A DNA stretch of 22,024 bases from UMGS1002 sp045586785. GTDB taxonomy: Bacteria > Bacillota > Clostridia > Oscillospirales > CAG-272. The stretch lies in NCBI GenBank assembly GCA_045586785.1, contig JAZNBA010000010.1, forward strand, positions 1 to 22,024, read 5' to 3'. Below, one piece after another: positions 7,305 to 15,001 of the stretch; position 1 is the stretch's first letter; every line of letters begins with the position of its first letter. The notes beneath the pieces were generated by a model. That model saw only the letters and a program-made list of their open reading frames with translations, did no database searches and was not told the origin of the DNA. The position numbers were made by a program, and so were the translations under genes.

Positions 7305-8153
7305 ATGAGGCGTAGTTATTGTGTAAGAAACAAAGTATTTATAATGATTGCGTTGATATTGTTAATTACAAGTTCATTATCGTCGTGTATGGCAGAGGAT
7401 AAAAAAGAAGCAAAGCGTAATTTGTTCGATGCATTGGAAAATAACGACAGACAAGCAGTATCCGATATTCTTGATGAATATCCTAAATTAGTCAATGAGG
7501 ACTATTATACTTTTATTACCCCAATAGACGCTCCAAATTCATCCCCGTTACTCACTGCAATTGTTTATGGAGATTTAGATATGGTCAGCCTTTTGGTGGA
7601 AAAGGGGGCAGATGTAAATGATTCAACGGTTAAAATTTATCCTTTACATAAAGCTCTTCATATGGGGAAATACGACATTGCATGGTATTTGATAGAGCAC
7701 GGTGCTGATCTTTCTGCGATGAGTGGCAGTTGGGAGGAATCTGTCGCATTTTGTATTCTCTCGCAAAAAATACACTCTGATGATGGAGAAAAGGAGCAAG
7801 ACCAATTTGAATTGTTAAAGTATGTGCTTGAAAACGGTGCGCCATTAGATCCACCGATTGGCTGTCAAGAAGGAATTAAGACTTTATTAGGCCTTGCTGC
7901 ATATCAAAATAATTCTTTGGTTGTCCAATATTTGCTTGATGAAAAAATATATGATATTGACGAAATAGTCAACCCTAAATACACACAAAAAACAGCGTTG
8001 ATAATAGCGGTAGAACAACAGTCATACAATGCTTGCCAAATTCTGTTGGATTACGGAGCAGATAAATCAATTAAAGATACTTATGATAAAACTGCTGTGG
8101 ATTATGCAGAAGAGTTAAATGATGAAAGATTGATTGCTATGTTGAATAAATAA
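7305..8153 (+). CDS. Ankyrin-repeat lipoprotein, function unknown
   Basis: The protein has 282 residues. A basic N-terminus (MRRSYCVRNK) and a hydrophobic core end in a lipobox, LSSC, with Cys28 as the likely lipidated residue, so it should be anchored outside the cytoplasmic membrane. The rest holds about four to five ankyrin repeats, recognisable from SSPLLTAIVYGDLDMVSLLV...GADVN, PLHKALHMGKYDIAWYLIEHGADL, LGLAAYQNNSLVVQYLL and TALIIAVEQQ...ILLDYGADKSI. Ankyrin repeats bind other proteins and carry no enzyme activity by themselves. The start at 7305 is set by TGGAGGAAG; an in-frame start at 7209 lies in the rubredoxin terminator and is rejected. The gene is monocistronic and visibly more AT-rich than polA beside it, which may indicate acquisition. 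The partner is unknown. Confidence 0.85.
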   Translation: MRRSYCVRNKVFIMIALILLITSSLSSCMAEDKKEAKRNLFDALENNDRQAVSDILDEYPKLVNEDYYTFITPIDAPNSSPLLTAIVYGDLDMVSLLVEKGADVNDSTVKIYPLHKALHMGKYDIAWYLIEHGADLSAMSGSWEESVAFCILSQKIHSDDGEKEQDQFELLKYVLENGAPLDPPIGCQEGIKTLLGLAAYQNNSLVVQYLLDEKIYDIDEIVNPKYTQKTALIIAVEQQSYNACQILLDYGADKSIKDTYDKTAVDYAEELNDERLIAMLNK

Positions 8154-8168
8154 GATAGAATTTTTTCG

Positions 8169-8195
8169 CAGCCGCCCGACCGGGCGGCTGATTTT
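8169..8195 (+). terminator. Terminator after the ankyrin gene
   Basis: A GC-rich 10-bp perfect stem (8169-8178 with 8181-8190) is followed by ATTTTG. A run of six T residues lies before the stem rather than after it, so the tail is short. Confidence 0.7.
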
Positions 8196-8231
8196 GTCGC
8201 ATATCAACGAAATTTTACCCGATCAATTTTG

Positions 8232-8261
8232 TTGACAAAAGTAATATATAAATGTTATAAT
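8232..8261 (+). promoter_or_regulatory. Promoter of polA
   Basis: A perfect TTGACA (8232-8237), an 18-bp spacer and a perfect TATAAT (8256-8261) with the extended TG motif (TGTTATAAT). The start codon lies 33 nt downstream. Confidence 0.85.
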
Positions 8262-8294
8262 ATATTATTACCTTGATGAAGAAGGGAGCTTCCC

Positions 8295-10811
8295 ATGAAA
8301 AAACTGCTTATTGTTGACGGCAACAGCATAATAAACCGAGCGTTTTACGGCATTAGACCGCTTACCACCTCGGACGGACGTCACACCAATGCGATATTTG
8401 GCATGATAAATATATTGACAAAGCATATATCGGCAGTCTCGCCCGATTATTGCGCGGTTGCGTTCGACCTCAAAGCTCCCACGTTCCGCCACAAAATGTA
8501 TGCGGATTACAAGGCGGGCAGAAGAGCAATGCCCGAGGAGCTTGCTATGCAGTTTGAGCCTGCCAAGCAATGCGTGAGCGCGCTCGGCTTTTCACTCATC
8601 AGCAAAGAGGGCTATGAGGCAGACGACATTCTCGGTACGCTGTCGGCTCAGGCAAAGCAAATGGGTGATATCGAGAGCTACATTGTTACGGGCGACCGCG
8701 ACGCACTCCAGCTTATCGATGACACCACCACAGTCCTGCTTGAAACCAACAAGGGCACAGTCAACTTTGATGTTGAGCATTTCAAGGCTGAATACGGCGT
8801 TGATCCGAGCAGTTTTATCGACGTTAAGGCACTTATGGGGGACAGCTCCGACAATATTCCCGGTGTTGCGGGCATAGGAGAGAAGACCGCGCTGAAGCTT
8901 ATTGGCGAGTTTGGCTCTGTTGACGGTGTATATGAAAATCTGCCAACGGCCAAGCTGACTCCGTCTGTCAAAGCAAAGCTTGAGAGTGGGGAAGAGTCGG
9001 CGCGTATGTCGCGGGAGCTTGCCACGATATTACGTTCTGTTCCCGAACTGCCTGCAATCGATGAGCTTGGAAACGGCAGAATAGACGCCGCGTCAGCCGC
9101 TGAGATATTTGCGCGCCTTGAGTTTTCCGGCTTTATCAAGCGTTTCGGACTTGAAGAGGCTATGGAAAAAGGTCAGGATATGGAGTCTGTTAATATCGTT
9201 TCGGTTGAAGGCGATACTACTACTGACATTGAGGGCGATATTATTGCACTTGATATAGTTGACGACACCGCATCTGTTTACGACGGAAAGACGGTGTATG
9301 CGTATAAAAACAATTTTTCTGCATTGAATGAGTTGCTGATTCAAAAGCAAGTGATATGTCACGATTGCAAAAGAATATATAAAATCTTAAAAGAAAATTC
9401 TGTTTCGTGGCGCGATTGTACCTTTGATACTATGCTTGGCGCATATGTGATAAATTCGGGCGACAGCAGCTTTGATCTTGCGAGATTATCTATGGAGTAT
9501 CTGGGCTTGACGACCAACGAGTCTATTCCCACAATCGTGTATATTTACAAGCTTTATGACGCACTCAAAAAAGCGGTGTCTGAAAGCGGCCAGGATAAGC
9601 TGCTTTATGAGATCGAGATGCCGTTGGCGGCTGTGCTTGCTGATATGGAGATGTGTGGATTTAAGGTGGACAGCAATGGTATAAGTCAGTACGGTGATAA
9701 GCTCGGCACTGTTGCGGACGAGCTTGCAGAACGTATATATTATCATGCGGGCGGTGAGTTTAATATCAATTCGCCCAAGCAGCTTGGAGAGATACTTTTT
9801 GAGCGGCTGGGCTTACCCTGCGACAAAAAGACCAAGACAGGCTACTCCACAAGTGCCGAGATACTGAATAAATTACGACCATACCATCCCATTATAGAGG
9901 ATATTCTCGATTACAGACAGGTCACAAAGCTTAAGAGTACTTACGTTGACGGTCTCTTGAAGCTTATGGACGAGAATGAGTGTATACACACCAACTTCAA
10001 GCAGACGGGAACTGCTACCGGACGTCTCTCGTCAGCTGAGCCAAATTTGCAGAACATTCCCGTAAGGACCGAGCTTGGACGCGAATTACGCAGATATTTT
10101 ATTCCCAAAAAGCAGGGTTACGTTCTTATAGATGCTGACTATTCTCAGATAGAGCTGCGGTTGCTTGCCGCTATTTCCGAGGATGACCATATGGTAAAGG
10201 CGTTTGTTGACGGTGAGGATATTCACACGAGCACAGCGGCAAAGGTGTTTAACGTTGACGTTGATGACGTTACAAGCGAACTGAGAAAGCGCGCCAAGGC
10301 GGTCAATTTCGGCATTATGTACGGTATTGGCGAATATTCACTGTCGCAGGATCTCGGCATATCGGTTGCTCAGGCAAAGCGGTATATTTCCGACTATCTG
10401 GCAAGCTATCCCGCTATAGACGCATACCTCAAGGGCACGATAAAACAGGCGTACGAGGACGGTTACGTCACCACCATATTTGGCAGACGCAGATATATAA
10501 CCGAGCTTAAATCACCCAAAAAGCCGCTCAGATCATTTGGCGAGCGTGTGGCAATGAACAGTCCGATACAGGGATCTGCGGCAGATATAATCAAGATCGC
10601 TATGATAAACGTAGACAAACGATTGCGCGAGTCGGGCATTGACGCTCACCTGATACTCCAGGTACACGACGAGCTTATTATAGAAGCTCATCCCGATTGT
10701 GCTGATGAGGCGCTTGACATTTTGCGAACCGAGATGGAGGGCGCAATATCCTTGGCGGTGCCTATGGATGTGGATATCAGCTGCGGCGAAACGTGGTTTG
10801 AATGTAAATAA
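8295..10811 (+). CDS. polA: DNA polymerase I
   Basis: Pol I fills gaps and removes RNA primers during Okazaki fragment maturation and repair. The protein has 838 residues, between Taq (832) and B. subtilis (880). Domains: an N-terminal 5' nuclease (about 1-290; LLIVDGNSIINRAFYG, DYKAGR, VTGDRDALQL, GDSSDNIPGV), a degenerate 3'-5' exonuclease-like region (about 300-450), and the polymerase domain with motif A DADYSQIELR (catalytic Asp615), motif B RKRAKAVNFGIMYG (Arg664, Lys668) and motif C QVHDE (Asp792). In the exonuclease region the usual D-x-E metal site reads ALDIVDD with no Glu, so proofreading is probably absent, as in many Firmicutes. AGGGAG sits 6 nt before the ATG and partly faces a weak GGGA/TCCC pair. 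The gene is monocistronic. Confidence 0.97.
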   Translation: MKKLLIVDGNSIINRAFYGIRPLTTSDGRHTNAIFGMINILTKHISAVSPDYCAVAFDLKAPTFRHKMYADYKAGRRAMPEELAMQFEPAKQCVSALGFSLISKEGYEADDILGTLSAQAKQMGDIESYIVTGDRDALQLIDDTTTVLLETNKGTVNFDVEHFKAEYGVDPSSFIDVKALMGDSSDNIPGVAGIGEKTALKLIGEFGSVDGVYENLPTAKLTPSVKAKLESGEESARMSRELATILRSVPELPAIDELGNGRIDAASAAEIFARLEFSGFIKRFGLEEAMEKGQDMESVNIVSVEGDTTTDIEGDIIALDIVDDTASVYDGKTVYAYKNNFSALNELLIQKQVICHDCKRIYKILKENSVSWRDCTFDTMLGAYVINSGDSSFDLARLSMEYLGLTTNESIPTIVYIYKLYDALKKAVSESGQDKLLYEIEMPLAAVLADMEMCGFKVDSNGISQYGDKLGTVADELAERIYYHAGGEFNINSPKQLGEILFERLGLPCDKKTKTGYSTSAEILNKLRPYHPIIEDILDYRQVTKLKSTYVDGLLKLMDENECIHTNFKQTGTATGRLSSAEPNLQNIPVRTELGRELRRYFIPKKQGYVLIDADYSQIELRLLAAISEDDHMVKAFVDGEDIHTSTAAKVFNVDVDDVTSELRKRAKAVNFGIMYGIGEYSLSQDLGISVAQAKRYISDYLASYPAIDAYLKGTIKQAYEDGYVTTIFGRRRYITELKSPKKPLRSFGERVAMNSPIQGSAADIIKIAMINVDKRLRESGIDAHLILQVHDELIIEAHPDCADEALDILRTEMEGAISLAVPMDVDISCGETWFECK

Positions 10812-10850
10812 AAATATCCGCTACAACGCACGTTGTAGCGGATATTTTTA
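10809..10850. terminator. Bidirectional terminator, perfect 20-bp palindrome
   Basis: Arms 10809-10828 and 10831-10850 are perfectly complementary around a 2-nt centre. The outermost three pairs are the stop codons of polA (TAA, 10809-10811) and of the minus-strand HD gene (10848-10850). A-runs on one arm and T-runs on the other supply the U-tract in both directions. Confidence 0.88.
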
Positions 10851-11387
10851 TATTTGGTTTTTAAGAGCTTCAAAAGAAGTGAGAAATGTGTTTTCGACTT
10901 GTGTGAAGTCTGTAAATGCAAAATCGGGATGTGAGACGAGTATCGGCTCATCATCGGAGATTCGCATTTGCATCATACTCAGAAATTCGTGATACAGAAT
11001 AGAGTCATCTATCTCAAAGACCAGCTTTCTTTCTTCGTCTGACAGGCGAGGGGATATCCATTTGTCAAAAATTTTATTTTGCAACGACGCCTCTATGCCA
11101 AGATACTCCTTAAGCAAAGGCTTTACCGGGCGCGTTATGTCCGAAAGATATGCTTCACTGGCGTCGTGAAGCAGACATCCAAGCTGCACTCTTGTGCTAT
11201 ATCTGCGTTCACGCGCTTCATTCATACAGCATAGGCTGTGCTGTGCTACGGAATAAAAGTACGGAAAATGTCCGTTGGCGCGGCAGAGCAGTGAAAGAGC
11301 GTGGGCTATGTCTTCAATATCAATGTCGTGCTCGACAGCGTTTATGGGGTCAAAGCATATTTTTTTATACGTTGTAATACAGCTCAT
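10848..11387 (-). CDS. HD-domain phosphohydrolase, possibly a 5'-deoxynucleotidase
   Basis: This is a cytoplasmic metal-dependent phosphohydrolase of 179 residues. Seen: His50 in FYSVAQHSL, the His74-Asp75 pair in LLHDASEAYLSDITRPVK with Glu78, and a distal acidic segment FEIDDSILYHEF that may complete the metal site. This arrangement recalls YfbR-like nucleotidases and similar phage-borne hydrolases; the substrate (dNMP or other) is inference. The ATG at 11387 has AAGGGGA 9 nt upstream; a TTG at 11396 sits against that site and is rejected. The gap to the radA stop codon is 5 nt and the ribosome binding site lies within the last radA codons, so the two are probably translationally coupled. 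Confidence 0.82.
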   Translation of the reverse strand: MSCITTYKKICFDPINAVEHDIDIEDIAHALSLLCRANGHFPYFYSVAQHSLCCMNEARERRYSTRVQLGCLLHDASEAYLSDITRPVKPLLKEYLGIEASLQNKIFDKWISPRLSDEERKLVFEIDDSILYHEFLSMMQMRISDDEPILVSHPDFAFTDFTQVENTFLTSFEALKNQI

Positions 11388-11392
11388 TTTTA

Positions 11393-12781
11393 TCAATCCC
11401 CTTTCTTATCCTGGCTTTTGAGGACTCGCAAGGCATCATAAATGGTTCTTACGGGTATCAATTCAAGCTCAAAATCATTTTTTCTGCGTTCCAGATTACG
11501 ATACGGCACTACTGCGCGGGTAAATCCCAGGCGTGCGGCTTCATGAAGTCTTGAGTCAAGATTTGAAACGGCTCTGCACTCACCCGAAAGACCAAGCTCG
11601 CCAAGGGCGATAAGATCGTCAGGAACAATTTTTTCCGTCAGTGAGGATATCATTGAAAGCGCGACCGACATATCCGCCGCGGGTTCGTCCAATTCAAGTC
11701 CTCCAATGACGTTAAGATATACGTCGTTAGCCGAGAACCGCAGACCAAGCCGTTTTTCAAGAACGGCAAGTATCAGATACATACGGTTGTAGTCTATACC
11801 GTTGGAGGTGCGACGGGGGGACGGAAAAACGGTGGGCGTTACCAGGGCCTGTATTTCGGCAATAATTGGGCGTGTACCCTCTATAGTGCACAGTGCGCAG
11901 TTGCCTGGGGTATCCTTGGGGCGCCCCGCAAGCAGCATTTCCGAAGGGTTGGGTACTTCCTCAAGACCGCGGTCGGTCATTTCAAAAACACCGATCTCGT
12001 TGGTTGAGCCGTAGCGGTTTTTGACTGCGCGAATTATTCTGTATGTCTGCTGTCTGTCGCCCTCAAAGCACAGTACGGCATCCACCATATGCTCAAGCAC
12101 TTTAGGGCCTGCAATACCGCCTTCTTTATTGACGTGCCCGACAAGAATAGTAGAGAAGCCCGTACTTTTGGAGCGTGCGATAAACGCCAACGCACACTCT
12201 TTTACCTGAGTGACGCTACCGGGAGAAGATGCACTTTCCGCGCTGTATATGGTCTGGATAGAGTCAACTATAAGTATATCGGGTTTGATCTTGTCAACCT
12301 CGGACAGTATGCTGTCAATATTGGTTTCGGTCAAAAGATATATGTTGTTTCCGTCGATGCCGAGTCGGCGCGCTCTGAGCTTGAGCTGACCGCCCGATTC
12401 TTCACCCGAAATATACATGACTTTTTTGTTTTGTCCGAGAGATGCGGATATCTGCATCAAAAGAGTGGATTTACCTATTCCGGGCTCGCCTGACAGCAAA
12501 ACTACCGAGCCGTCAACAAGTCCTCCGCCAAGAACTCGGTCAAACTCGCCCATTCCGGTGGAATCACGGAAGTATTCCGGTATAGAATATTCATTCAGCG
12601 GCACAGCATGGCTTGCGCCTGTGGCTATTGCACTTCGCTTTACTGACGTGGACTTGGCAGGCGGCGTTGCTTCTGTTTCGGTCATTTTATTCCAAGCGCC
12701 GCAGCCTTGGCATTGTCCGGACCATTTTGGACTTATATAGCCGCATTCTGAGCAGACATAAACGGTTTTGTTCGCTTTCAT
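11393..12781 (-). CDS. radA: DNA repair protein RadA (Sms)
   Basis: RadA is a RecA-like, DnaB-type ATPase that helps process recombination intermediates and extend D-loops, including during transformation. The protein has 462 residues, the normal length. Seen: a zinc finger with Cys10, Cys13, Cys24 and Cys27; Walker A GEPGIGKST (98-106); Walker B ILIVD (169-173); the RadA-specific motif as KNRYG (254-258, Tyr in place of the usual Phe); and a C-terminal Lon-protease-like domain (LNVIGGLELDEPAADMSVAL, GELGLSGECR). The ATG at 12781, preceded by AAAGGATC, is chosen because it starts right before the zinc finger; an in-frame ATG at 12850 adds 23 residues unlike the family. It lies downstream of cwlD and upstream of the HD hydrolase. 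Confidence 0.96.
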   Translation of the reverse strand: MKANKTVYVCSECGYISPKWSGQCQGCGAWNKMTETEATPPAKSTSVKRSAIATGASHAVPLNEYSIPEYFRDSTGMGEFDRVLGGGLVDGSVVLLSGEPGIGKSTLLMQISASLGQNKKVMYISGEESGGQLKLRARRLGIDGNNIYLLTETNIDSILSEVDKIKPDILIVDSIQTIYSAESASSPGSVTQVKECALAFIARSKSTGFSTILVGHVNKEGGIAGPKVLEHMVDAVLCFEGDRQQTYRIIRAVKNRYGSTNEIGVFEMTDRGLEEVPNPSEMLLAGRPKDTPGNCALCTIEGTRPIIAEIQALVTPTVFPSPRRTSNGIDYNRMYLILAVLEKRLGLRFSANDVYLNVIGGLELDEPAADMSVALSMISSLTEKIVPDDLIALGELGLSGECRAVSNLDSRLHEAARLGFTRAVVPYRNLERRKNDFELELIPVRTIYDALRVLKSQDKKGD

Positions 12782-12846
12782 AGTGATCTGATCCTTTATT
12801 TTGAAATCGATTATCAATAATATGATACCATATTTAACGGTGTAAA

Positions 12847-13584
12847 TCAATATTTTTTGTTACTGTCTTGTGAAATATATTCAATTATTGAATCGCACAG
12901 TATCAGCGCGAGTTGTTGTCGATAGGCAGGGCTGTTGAGTTTCGAACATTCAGCATCATTGGATAAAAAACCGCATTCCACCAAAACCGAGGTATTGTGA
13001 CTTTTGTTGAGTAAATATATATTGCTGCCAGCGCCCTTGGGACGGCGCAGATTTTGAGGTTGAATAGTATTTTTAACATTGTTTTGAATTATAGTGGCCA
13101 ATGCTTCGGATTCAGTGTCCCCCAGAGGAAAATATACTTGAAGTCCGTCGTACTTCTTTTGAGGAAACGCGTTCATATGTATACTGATAAATAATGCATC
13201 CGGGTTATGATTTGCTATTTCGAGGCGAGCTTTCAGATCCAATACCTTCTTTTTTCCATTATAATCTTCATTGCGGTCATACAGCATAATATCCTGCGTG
13301 CGAGTCATGATTACATTTGTTCCGTTAGCTTGAAGCATATCTCTCAAGTTCAGTGCTATATCCAGATTTAAGTCTTTCTCAAGTGTACCGTCATCGCCTA
13401 CGGCTCCGCCATCCTCTCCGCCATGTCCGGCATCAATAATTACGGTGATATTTTTATGTGATGTCATGCTGTTTGTATTTATTGTATCTATCAATTTTGG
13501 AAGTGACAATGCAAGCAGGATTCCTATGGTCGTCAATAAAGCTGTCATTGCTGTGACTGTTCTGAAAAAAATATTTTTAAACAT
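12847..13584 (-). CDS. cwlD: N-acetylmuramoyl-L-alanine amidase, CwlD type
   Basis: This zinc amidase (Amidase_3) cleaves the amide between muramic acid and the stem peptide. CwlD carries out the first step toward muramic-delta-lactam in the spore cortex. The 245 residues comprise one N-terminal membrane anchor or signal segment (about 8-30) and the catalytic domain (about 46-240). Zinc ligands are His54 (DAGHGG), Glu69 (TLEKDL) and His136 (SIHMNA); the catalytic Glu203 is in VECGFLSN. GGAGG lies about 6 nt before the ATG. Length and single domain, without SH3 or SPOR repeats, favour CwlD over vegetative amidases. The radA start is 65 nt downstream, so cotranscription is likely. Confidence 0.88.
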   Translation of the reverse strand: MFKNIFFRTVTAMTALLTTIGILLALSLPKLIDTINTNSMTSHKNITVIIDAGHGGEDGGAVGDDGTLEKDLNLDIALNLRDMLQANGTNVIMTRTQDIMLYDRNEDYNGKKKVLDLKARLEIANHNPDALFISIHMNAFPQKKYDGLQVYFPLGDTESEALATIIQNNVKNTIQPQNLRRPKGAGSNIYLLNKSHNTSVLVECGFLSNDAECSKLNSPAYRQQLALILCDSIIEYISQDSNKKY

Positions 13585-13641
13585 ATATACCTCCGCCCAA
13601 ATACCGGTGGTATATTTTATTTGATATTGTGGTATTTTATG

Positions 13642-13680
13642 AAAAAATAAAAGAAGGTATTTGATAACCTTCTTTTATTT
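13642..13680 (-). terminator. Terminator after acpP
   Basis: A 14-bp perfect stem (13645-13658 with 13667-13680) with an 8-nt loop, followed on the minus strand by further T residues. It separates acpP from the downstream cwlD. Confidence 0.8.
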
Positions 13681-13683
13681 GAC

Positions 13684-13911
13684 TCATTTGTCGAGTGCTT
13701 CAAGATAATTTACAACATCACCGATGGTGATAAAGTTGTGTATATCCTCGTCTTTGATAACAATATCAAACTTGTCTTCGCAGAGCATGATAAGGTCTGC
13801 CAACTCAATGGAGTTAACGCCGAGGTCGGTGGCAAGCTTTGCATCAAGAGTGATGTCAGCTTCATCGATCTGCAACTCTTCAACGAGCAGTTCTTTTAAC
13901 TTTTCGAACAT
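13684..13911 (-). CDS. acpP: Acyl carrier protein
   Basis: This small acidic carrier is loaded with 4'-phosphopantetheine and holds acyl chains during fatty-acid or related synthesis. The 75 residues are the normal length. The modification site is Ser34 in the motif DLGVNSIEL; the usual motif is D-S-L, so Asn before Ser and Ile after it are a mild departure. Four-helix ACP features are present (FEKLKELLVEEL at the start, ITIGDVVNYLEAL at the end). GGAGG precedes the ATG. It has its own consensus promoter and terminator and no fab or polyketide gene adjacent, so it may be the main fatty-acid ACP moved from its usual cluster, or a specialised second ACP. Confidence 0.93.
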   Translation of the reverse strand: MFEKLKELLVEELQIDEADITLDAKLATDLGVNSIELADLIMLCEDKFDIVIKDEDIHNFITIGDVVNYLEALDK

Positions 13912-13966
13912 TATGTGATCCTCCGAATATTATTGATATGATCATTTTGCTATACCAACATTTCAC

Positions 13967-13995
13967 ATTATACAATATTATTTCGTGTTTGTCAA
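13967..13995 (-). promoter_or_regulatory. Consensus sigma-A promoter of acpP
   Basis: On the minus strand a perfect TTGACA (13990-13995), a 17-bp spacer and a perfect TATAAT (13967-13972). This implies strong constitutive expression, as expected for an abundant ACP. Confidence 0.88.
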
Positions 13996-14067
13996 GAAAT
14001 AATTTCATTTATATTGAACTTGTGAGCATTATGGTATGTATTGATTGGAAAATATACTCAAAAATAA

Positions 14068-14107
14068 CTGTCAGTTTATTGACAGCCACCAAAAGATGCG
14101 TTATAAT
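14068..14107 (+). promoter_or_regulatory. Consensus promoter of the phosphodiesterase gene with an overlapping inverted repeat
   Basis: A perfect TTGACA (14079-14084), a 17-bp spacer and a perfect TATAAT (14102-14107). CTGTCA (14068-14073) and TGACAG (14080-14085) form an inverted repeat that covers the -35, so a repressor site is possible. Confidence 0.8.
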
Positions 14108-14139
14108 GTAATAAATAAATTTTATTTTGAGGTGGACAT

Positions 14140-14985
14140 ATGAGTAGATTTGAAGAAATTCGTGAATCGGCAAAAGAAAGAATACTTCTGGCAGCGCACC
14201 GTGGAGTTGCAGGCGGAAATATTCCTTGTAACACTATTGCCGCTTTTGAGATAGCACTCAGACAGGGAACCGATATTATGGAGCTTGACGTTCAGCGTTC
14301 TGCTGACGGCAACCTTTATGTGTTCCATGAGGGCAAAGAGGATCCCCACTTGAATGCATATAAAAACTTTATTAAGGACAACACATCCGAGGCTATTCGC
14401 CATATGAGATACGTCAATGTTGACAACGATGCTACTCAGTTTGGTGTTAACACTCTTGACGAGGTGTTGGAATTCCTCAAAGACAAGTGCTATATAAATC
14501 TTGATCACTGCTGGAATTTCTTCCCTGAGGCGGTGGCTTGCGTTCGCCGTCACAAAATGGAGGAGCAGATCATTCTCAAGAGCGGTCCCAAGAAACAGTT
14601 CTTTGATATTATAGAGGCATGTGCTCCCGATATTATTTATATGCCTATCGTCAATATGAAGGACGAATGTTTTGATCTTCTCAACTCTATGAATATAAAT
14701 TTTGTAGGCAGCGAGGTCGTATTCAACTCAATGAGCAGCGAGCTGGCAAGCGAGGCTTATATTGAGAAGATGCACAAGGCAGGCAAGATACTTTGGGCTA
14801 ACGCAATTATTTACAGATATACTGTTCAGCTTGCTGCGGGAATGAGTGACGATACTTCATTGACCGGAGATCCCGCTGACGGTTGGGGCAAGCTTGCCGA
14901 CATGGGATACGATATTATTCAGACAGACTGGATGGGTATGTGCCGCGAGTATTTGGTCAATTCCGGCAAGATATATAAAAAATAA
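14140..14985 (+). CDS. Glycerophosphodiester phosphodiesterase family protein
   Basis: GDPD enzymes hydrolyse glycerophosphodiesters to glycerol 3-phosphate and an alcohol, using a TIM-barrel fold. The protein has 281 residues and no signal peptide, so it is probably cytoplasmic. Seen: His20 in AHRG, Glu48 and Asp50 in MELDV, SADGNLYVFHE with the second catalytic His63, and NLDHCWNF, which may hold a further acidic ligand. These match the family's paired His and metal-binding Glu/Asp. The second motif reads FHEG rather than the common HD, so substrate preference may differ. GAGGTGG lies before the ATG at 14140. comEC begins 16 nt after its stop codon, so the two may share a transcript. The exact substrate is unknown. 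Confidence 0.87.
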   Translation: MSRFEEIRESAKERILLAAHRGVAGGNIPCNTIAAFEIALRQGTDIMELDVQRSADGNLYVFHEGKEDPHLNAYKNFIKDNTSEAIRHMRYVNVDNDATQFGVNTLDEVLEFLKDKCYINLDHCWNFFPEAVACVRRHKMEEQIILKSGPKKQFFDIIEACAPDIIYMPIVNMKDECFDLLNSMNINFVGSEVVFNSMSSELASEAYIEKMHKAGKILWANAIIYRYTVQLAAGMSDDTSLTGDPADGWGKLADMGYDIIQTDWMGMCREYLVNSGKIYKK

Positions 14986-15001
14986 AGCACTGTAAAAGCT
15001 T

